Origin: Bacteroidota bacterium
Lineage (GTDB): Bacteria > Bacteroidota > Bacteroidia > AKYH767-A > OLB10
Direction of reading: 5' to 3'
NCBI GenBank assembly: GCA_019136655.1
Contig: JAGVTU010000010.1
Coordinates: 124,001 to 188,000 of the forward strand
DNA: 64,000 nucleotides
The translations under genes were made by a program, and so were the position numbers. Of the stretch, positions 45,261 through 54,200 are shown piece after piece (the first letter of the stretch is position 1; the number at the start of each line of letters is the position of its first letter). The notes under the pieces were generated by a model. It saw nothing but the letters and a program-made list of their open reading frames with translations. It did no database searches and had not been told where the DNA came from.

Positions 45261-48200
45261 TTATCGTTTAAGAGTGAGGAATCCTTGCAATGGTTTTTTA
45301 CCATCATTCAGATCGAGAATATAATAGTATGTACCATTTGGCAGCTGTTGTCCAATATATACTCCTGCAACATTGGATGTACCATCCCAATTATTGTCGT
45401 AATCGCGTTTCTTATAAACCAGATTGCCCCAACGGTTGTAGATGTACAGAATGTTGCCCGGATATTTACTCAATCCATCAATCACATAAGTGTCATTCAC
45501 TGCATTACCATCAGGAGAGAAACCGGTTGGAATAAAGAGTGTATCACAGGTTACTGTTACCATTACTTCAGAAGTAGCTTCACATCCTTCAGCAGAACGA
45601 ACAACCACTGTATATTTTGTAGAAATCTTTGGTACTGCAATCGGATTTGCAATAGTTGAGTCATTCAGACCTTCGCCAGGATTCCACAGATACCATGAAC
45701 CTCCGGTAGCAAACAACTGAGCTTGTTCTCCATCCTTTGGACATATCATAATATTAGGGCTTACTGTGAAGTTTCCAACTGAATTAACTTTTACTTCTAC
45801 TGGATTTGACATAAAGTTTCCGCAACTGTTTGTCAATGATACGGTGTATGTTCCTGCTGCAGGGGTAGTAAATGTTGGTGATGTTGCACCTGTTAAAGGT
45901 TGTCCGTTTACATACCACTGATATGATCCACCAGGTACAATCATTGCATTCAATGTAACCGTTCCTCCGATACAGAACTCAGTTGGTCCCTCAGCGTTCA
46001 TATCAAAAGTCGAAACATCATTTACAATCTGAGTTATTTGTGTAGTACAACCATTGGCATCTGTAACAGTGAGCGAGTAAGTTCCTGCACCAACACCTGT
46101 CAGATCCTGATATTGTGAACCATCACTCCACAGGTACTGATATGGTTGTGTACCACCATTCACTATCACATCTACATTTGCACCCACACCGGTGAGACAG
46201 TTTGCATCATTTGCAGAAGATGTTGCAGTAAGTGCAGCTGATGGTTCTGTAATTGTTACTGAATGCTGATCGGTACATCCACCCTGATCGGTTACAGTAA
46301 GATTGTAAACACCGGGTGAAAGATTGCTCAACGATGCAGTGGTTGCTCCATTACTCCACAGATAAGTGTAAGCCGGAGAACCTCCCATTGTAGTCACAGT
46401 TATGCTACCATTGGCCAGACCAAAACATGTTACCTGCGAAATATTCAGATTGTTCGACAAACCTGAATCAGGTTGAATAATCTGGAATGTTGTATCCAAC
46501 ACACAATTATAACTGTCGGTAACTGTGACTGTATAAATTCCTGCTGCAAGATTTGAAATCGAAGAAGTTGTGCTACCATTCGACCATAGATAACTGTAAG
46601 GTGGAATACCTCCGGTTGCTTTTATTGATGCATATCCTGTTGCCATATTATAACAGTTGACATCCTGTTGCTGACCTGTTATTTCAAGTTGTTGAGTAGG
46701 TCCGTTGATTGTTAATGTATCATTGAATACACAACCTGCACTGTCTGTAATCACTACAGTATAAGTTCCTGCTCCAATATTTATCAGATTCTGAGTAGTA
46801 TCGCCATTACTCCATACGTAAGTATATGGTGCTGTTCCTCCCATAGTATTCATAGATATCGAACCTGAAGTTACAGACTGACAATTTACATGCGTTAATG
46901 AAGCATAAGATACTAAGGCACCCTCAGGTGAAGGAATGTAAGCAGAAGCCTGAGCCACACAGTTATTGGCATCTACAACAAACACAGAGTAAGAACCGCC
47001 TGTCATGTTTACAAGATTTTGTGTAGTATCGCCATTGCTCCAGTAGTATGAATAAGGTTGTGTACCACCTGTAACAGTAAGATTAATTGCACCCGTTGAG
47101 TCCGCAAAACAACCTACAGGAGTAATTGCTACTGCAGGTGATAATGGTGACAATGGTTGCGTAACTGTTGCTGTCATATTAAACATACATCCGTTGGCAT
47201 CAGTAACTGTTAATGTATAATTTCCTGCGGCAACACCGGTAAGATCTTCTGTGCTCATACCATTACTCCACTGGTAAGTGTATGGCATTGTACCACCTGT
47301 TACTGTTACATCAACAGCACCATCATTGCCTCCGTAGCAGAATACTGCCGAAGTCATAACATAGGATGCATTCAATGCTGCAGCAGGCTGAGCAATTTCT
47401 ACTGAGTCAGTAGCAGTACAACCATTGGCATCAGTTACTGTAAGCTGATAAACACCTGCAGTGAGTGAGTCAATTGTTGTTGTGGTGGCACCGTTACTCC
47501 AGTAATAGGTGTAAGGTGAAGTACCTCCGTTAACTACTGAAGTGGCAGAACCATTGTTTCCACTGAAACAGTTTACATTTTGCTGAACAGATAAACTATT
47601 TGATAACGGAGCAGCAGGCTGACCAACTACTGCACTTACGCTGTAAGTACAACCATTGGCATCGGTAACCAGAACATTATAATTTCCTGCCGCAACATTT
47701 TGCTGATCTTCGTTAGTGCTTCCGTTGCTCCAGTTGTAAGTATAAGGTGAAGTACCTCCGATAATTGTAATATCAATATTACCGGTAGCATTTCCAAAAC
47801 ATCCTACACTATCCACAGATGAAACACCTCCTGAAATACTGTCCTGAGGCTGAGAAATAGTGACAGACTGTGATGACGAACATCCATTGGCATCGGTAAC
47901 CAAAACATTATATGTACCTGCTGAAAGTGCAGATTGATTTTGTGATGATGATCCGTTACTCCACTGTATTGTATATGGAGTAGTTCCTCCCTGTATATCG
48001 AGGTTTGCTGTACCTGTTGTTCCACCATAACACAATGCCGGACTGGATGATATTATTGATGTAGCCAGTGCAGCTGATGGCTGAGAGATAGTAATTGTTT
48101 GCGTAGCTGAACAACCATTCACATCAGTTACGGAAACAGTATAACTTCCTGCGCCTAATCCCGAAATATCTTCGGTAGTAGCACCATTGCTCCAGTTGTA

Positions 48201-51200
48201 AGTGTAAGGAGAAGTACCACCATTCACAGTTAAGTCAATACTTCCTGTAAGATTGCTGTAACACAACACATTTTGCATTGCAGAAACGGAAGCAGTAAGA
48301 GTAGCTGCCGGTTGAGTGATTGTTGCTGTCTGATTATTATAACAACCATTTGCATCAGTAACAGTTACTGTATAAGTGCCCGCTGACAGATTTGAAATAT
48401 CTTCAGTGGTAGCACCATTGCTCCATGCAAATGTATAAGGTGCAGTACCGCCAGATGCAGTTAAGTCAATACTTCCGGTTGAGTTGCTGAAACAATCAAC
48501 ATTTTGTGTAGATTGAATTGAAGTAGCAAGACTTGATGCAGGCTGGGCTACTGTTTCCGTTAAACTATAAGTACATCCGTTGGCATCGGTAATGGTTACA
48601 GAATAAGAACCTGTTGCAAGTCCTGAAATATCTTCGCTTGTTGCTCCATTGCTCCAGTTAAACTGATAAGGCATGGTTCCTCCAGTAACTGTAATATCTA
48701 TTGCGCCATTGCCACCACCGGTACAAGCTACGTTCTGAGAAGAAGATACCGTTGCAGCAAGTGAATCAGCAGGCTGACTAACAGCAAGACCTGTAATGGA
48801 TGCTGTACATCCGTTGGCATCGGTAATACTTACCGAATAAGTTCCTGCTTCAACGTTCATCAGATTTTGTGATGTTGCACCAATACTCCACAGATAGGTG
48901 TATGGTGTTGTTCCTCCACTCACATTGATAAGGATTGCTGCCGTGCTATTGCCATAGCAGCTAACGTTAGTAATATTATTTACAGAAGTTGAAAGTGATG
49001 CTGATGGCTGTGTTATTGTTGCTGACTGCACTTCTGTACAACCGTTAGCATCAGTTACTGTAACAATGTAAACTCCTGCTGTTATTGAAGAAATATTCTG
49101 AGTAGTGGCTCCATTGCTCCAGTTGTAGCTGTATGGAGATGTACCTCCGTTTACAGTTAATTGCACACTTGCATTGTTGCCACCAAAACAATTTACATTT
49201 TGAGTGGATGAAACCGATGCTGCCAGTCCTGCTGATGGCTGAGTGATTACTTCCGATACACTGTAAGTACATCCATTGGCATCAGTAACAGTTACCGAAT
49301 AACTTCCTGAGCTAAGTCCGGAAATATCTTCTGTAGTGGCACCATTGCTCCAGTTGAATGAATAAGGTGATGTACCACCGCTCACATTTAAGTCAATTGC
49401 TCCATTGGCACCTGCATTACATGATACATTGGATGTGGATGCCACACTTGCAAACAATACTGCTGCAGGTTCTGCAACTACAATTGCATTAATAGTTGTT
49501 GAACAGTTGTTGGCATCCGTTACAGTTACTGAATAACTTCCTGCCGATAAGTTTGACAGGTTTTGCGTTACTGCACCATTGCTCCAGTTATAACTATATG
49601 GCGATGTACCACCACTTACATTCAGGTTGATTGCTCCGGTGCTTTGTCCGTAACAGTTTACATTTTGCATTCCTGATACTGAAGCTGCTAATGCTCCTGC
49701 AGGTTGCTGAATGGTAATTGCAGATAAGAATGTGCTGCAATTATTAGCATCCGTTACAGTAACTGAATAAGTTCCCGCAGGAATATTTAAAAGATTTTGT
49801 GTTGTAGCTCCATTGCTCCAGTTGAAAGTGTAAGGTGCAGTACCTGCACTTACAGTTAAGGTTATTGAACCTGTTGTATTTCCAAAACAACTTACATCCT
49901 GTGATGAGGCCACCTGTGCATTCAAAGCTCCTGCAGGCTGACCTACATTGATACTTGCTGAAGTGCTGATACATCCGTTTGCATCGGTAACTGTAACCAC
50001 ATAATTTCCTGAAGCAATACCATTCAGGTCTTCAGTAACAGCACCATTGCTCCAGTTATAGCTGTAAGGAGCTGTTCCGCCATTAACAGTTAAGTCAATG
50101 CTTCCAGTATTGTTTCCAAAGCATCCTGCTTCAGTAGTGGTGTTACTTAAGGTAAGTGCTGCAGCAGGTTGTGATAATGTTACACTTCCTGTTGAAGCAG
50201 TACATCCGTTGGCATCAGTTACTGTAAGAGTGTATGTGCCTGCACCAACTGATGTGAGATTTTGTGTTGAAGCTCCGTTGCTCCAGTTATAAGTATATGG
50301 TGAAGTTCCACCGCTTACATTTACTGAAACGGATCCGGTATTATCACCAAAACAATTTATATTCTGAGAACTAAAGGACGTTTGTAATGCTGCTGACGGT
50401 TGAGAAACCTGAATCGCTGAAGAAGCAAAAGTACATCCGTTGGCATCAGTTACAGTTACTGAATAAGTACCTGCCTGAATATTAATAAGATTTTGTGTTG
50501 AAGCTCCGTTGCTCCAGTTATAAGAGTAAGGCGATGTACCTCCGCTTACATTCAGCGCAACAGAACCTGTATTGTTGTTGTAACAATCTACTGCAGTTGT
50601 CTGCGAAGTTGCAGATAACTGTTCAGCAGGTTGTGTAAGTATGATTCCATTCAAAGTAAATGTACAGTTGTTAGTATCGGTAACTACAACACTGTAGGTT
50701 CCGGCTCCAACATTGGTCAAATCCTGTGTTGTGGCACCGTTACTCCAGTTATAAGTAAATGGAGCTGTACCACCCGTAACAGTTACATCAATGCTGCCGG
50801 TGCTTTGTGCATAGCAAAGAATATTCTGAGATGCTGCTATCGTTGCATTCAATGCCCCCGAAGGTTGCGAAATAACTACTGACGACTGGCTAATACATCC
50901 GTTGGCATCTGTAACTGTTACAGCATAATTTCCTGCAGATAAACCGTTCAGATTTTGTGTAGTTGCTCCGTTGCTCCAGTTGTAGCTGTAAGGTGCTGTT
51001 CCACCTGTTACTGCAAGTTGAACTGAACCATTGTTGCCACCATAACATAAGATATCTACTGATGATGAAACTGAAGATGTTAAAGCACCTGCTGGCTGAG
51101 AAACAACACCTGTTGCTGTTGCTGTACATCCATTGGCATCAGTTATAGAAACATTGTATGTTCCTGCATAAAGTCCTGAAATATTTTGTGTAGTTGCACC

Positions 51201-54200
51201 ATTACTCCAGTTAAAAGTATATGGCAAAGTTCCTCCGTCAACATTCAGCGTGAGCGAGCCGTTACCCCCACCGCTACATGCAACATTACCTGTAGAAGCA
51301 ATGCTGGTTGTTAATGTAGCGTCAGGCTGATTCACCAGTATTCCTGAAATGGATGTTGTACAGTTGTGAGCATCCGTAACTGTAACACTGTACACACCTG
51401 CAACAATTCCATTCAGGTTTTGTGTGGTTGCACCGTTGCTCCAGTTATAACTGTAAGGAGCAGTTCCTCCGTTAACATTCAATGATAATGCTCCATTATT
51501 ACCACCAAAGCAGAGTACAGATGTGTTATTTGCAACGGAAGCATTCAGTGCTGCAGAAGGTTCATTCACTGTAATTCCTGTCTGTGCAGCTGTACAGCCG
51601 TTAGCGTCTGTTACAGTTACTGTATATGTTCCTGCAGCAACTGCGGTAATGCCTGATGTGGTGGCTCCTGTATTCCACAAATAAGTGTAAGGAGTTGTAC
51701 CACCGGTAACCGTTGTTGAAATGGCTCCGCTGAGGTTGCTATGACATGCTACATCAGTAACTGATGCAACAGCAGCAAGTGAAGCAGAAGGCTGAGAAAT
51801 GATAATTCCGTTTAATGCCATTGTACATCCGTTGGCATCCGTTACAGTCACAGAATAACTTCCTGCAGTAATGTTGGATAAATTTTGTGATGAAGCACCA
51901 TTACTCCAGTTATAACTATAAGGAGATGTTCCGCCATTTACAGTCAGATTGATTGCACCATTATTTTCTCCATGACAACTTACATTCTGCGATGAAGATA
52001 CCGATGCAGCTAGTGCAGCAGCAGGTTGCGATATTGTTTGAGATACATTGGTTGCACAACCATTGGCATCGGTTACAGTTACAGTGTATGATCCTGCAGT
52101 AAGTCCTGATACGTTTTGAGTTGTTGCTCCATTGCTCCAGTTATAGTTATATGGTGCGGTACCGCCATTTACAGTTAGCTGAATTGATGCATTATTGCCT
52201 CCAAAACAATTCACATTCTGTGAAGACTGTACAGAAGCACCTAATGCCATAGCAGGTTGTGTAATGGTAGCTGATTTTTCACTTGTACATCCGTTGGCAT
52301 CAGTTACAGACACTGTGTAAGTTCCGGCAGTAAGCCCTGAAATATTCTGCGTGGTAGCTCCATTGCTCCAGTTATAACTATAAGGTGAAGTACCTCCTGT
52401 TACATTCAGATTCAGTGAACCATTGGACAATCCATAGCATGATACATTGCTTGCAGTTGAAATGGAGGTGTTAAGTGTAGCTGCCGGTTGTGTTAATGTT
52501 GCATTGGCAGTTGCAGTACATCCGTTTGCATCTGTCACAGTTACTGTATAAGTTCCGGCCTGCAATCCTGAAATATTTTGCGTAGTAGCACCATTGCTCC
52601 ACAAATAACTGTATGCAGTAGTTCCACCACTTACAGAGAGATTGATGCTTCCGTTAGGAACATCATAACATGAAATGTTTTGTGCTGAAGAAATAGATGC
52701 ATTGAGTGCCTGTGCAGGTTGAGAAATTGTCTGCACTGCATTGGCAGTACATCCGTTTGCATCTGTTACTGTTACAGTGTATGTTCCGGAAGTAAGCCCG
52801 GTAATATTCTGAGTGGTTGCTCCATTACTCCAGTTATAGTTATAAGGTGCAGTACCGCCATTTACAGTTAATGTAACAGAAGCATTATTACCTCCGAAAC
52901 AATTTACATTTTGCGAAGAAGATACTGATGCATTCAATGCAGCTGATGGTTGCGTGATGGTATGTGATGTTGATGTTGTACATCCGTTAGCATCTGTTAC
53001 AGATACAGTATAGGTTCCTGCAGATAAATTCGTCAGGTTTTGTGTGGTAGCTCCGTTACTCCAGTTATAACTGTAAGGTGTAGTACCACCGCTTACCGTT
53101 AGATTTAATGAAGCATCACTTCCGCCAAAGCAGTTTACATTTTGTGAAGATGCAACTGATGAGCTTAATACTGCAGAAGGCTGCGCGATAGTCTGACTGA
53201 TAGTTGTTGTACAGTTCAGGTCATCAGTAACAGTTACTGTGTAAGTTCCTGCAACCAGTCCAGAAATATTTTGTGTGGTAGCACCATTACTCCATACATA
53301 ATTATAAGGAGCTGTACCACCAACAACATTAAGATTAACAGTTCCGTTGCTCAGTCCGTAGCAAGTAACATCAGCTGAAGAAGCAACTGAAGCACTCAGT
53401 GCACCCGAAGGTTGCGTAATTGTTTTACTGATAGTATAAATACATGAATTTGCATCGGTGATGGTTACGGAATAAGATCCTGCGGCAAGATTGCTCAGGT
53501 TCTGAGTGGTTGCTCCATTGCTCCAGTTGAATGAATAAGGTGCAGTACCTCCTGTAACATTCAGGTTGATGAATGCATTATTTCCGCCATAACAGAAAAC
53601 ATTCTGTGTAGATGATATTGTTGCTGACAATGCATTGGCAGGTTGCGAAACTACTCCTGTGGCTTCTAATGTACATCCATTAGCATCGGTAATTGTTACA
53701 TTATATACTCCAGAATTAAGACCTGAAATATCTTTTGTAGTTGCACCGTTATTCCACAGATAGGTATAAGGTGAAGTTCCTCCGCTAACAGTCAATGTAA
53801 GTGCGCCATTGCCACCACCGTTACATGAAACGTTTTGCGTTGACTGAACTGAAGCACTTAAAGTGGCTGAAGGCTGACTAATTGTTATTGAGTTCATGCT
53901 GCTGGTACATCCATTTGCATCCGTTACAGTTACACTGTAAGTTCCTGCTGCCAGATTTTGCAGATTTTGTGTTGAAGCACCGTTGCTCCAGTTGAAAGTA
54001 TAAGGTGAAGTTCCTCCTGCTACTGTCAGGTTAATTTGTCCTGTTGACTGACCAAAACATAAAACATTCGTTTTAGAATCAAGTGAGCTGCTAAGTGCCG
54101 CAGAAGGTTGTGTTACCGCTATAGCATTTTGCGCAGAAGTACATCCGTTTGCATCAGTTACAGTAACGGTATAAGTTCCTGCTCCAATTGCTGAAAGGTT

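Noticed and set aside
45285-45659. Open frame of 124 codons on the plus strand opposite the adhesin C-terminus
   Set aside because: Cys/Ile-rich translation with no motif; it lies opposite the well-supported sorting and Ig-like domains.
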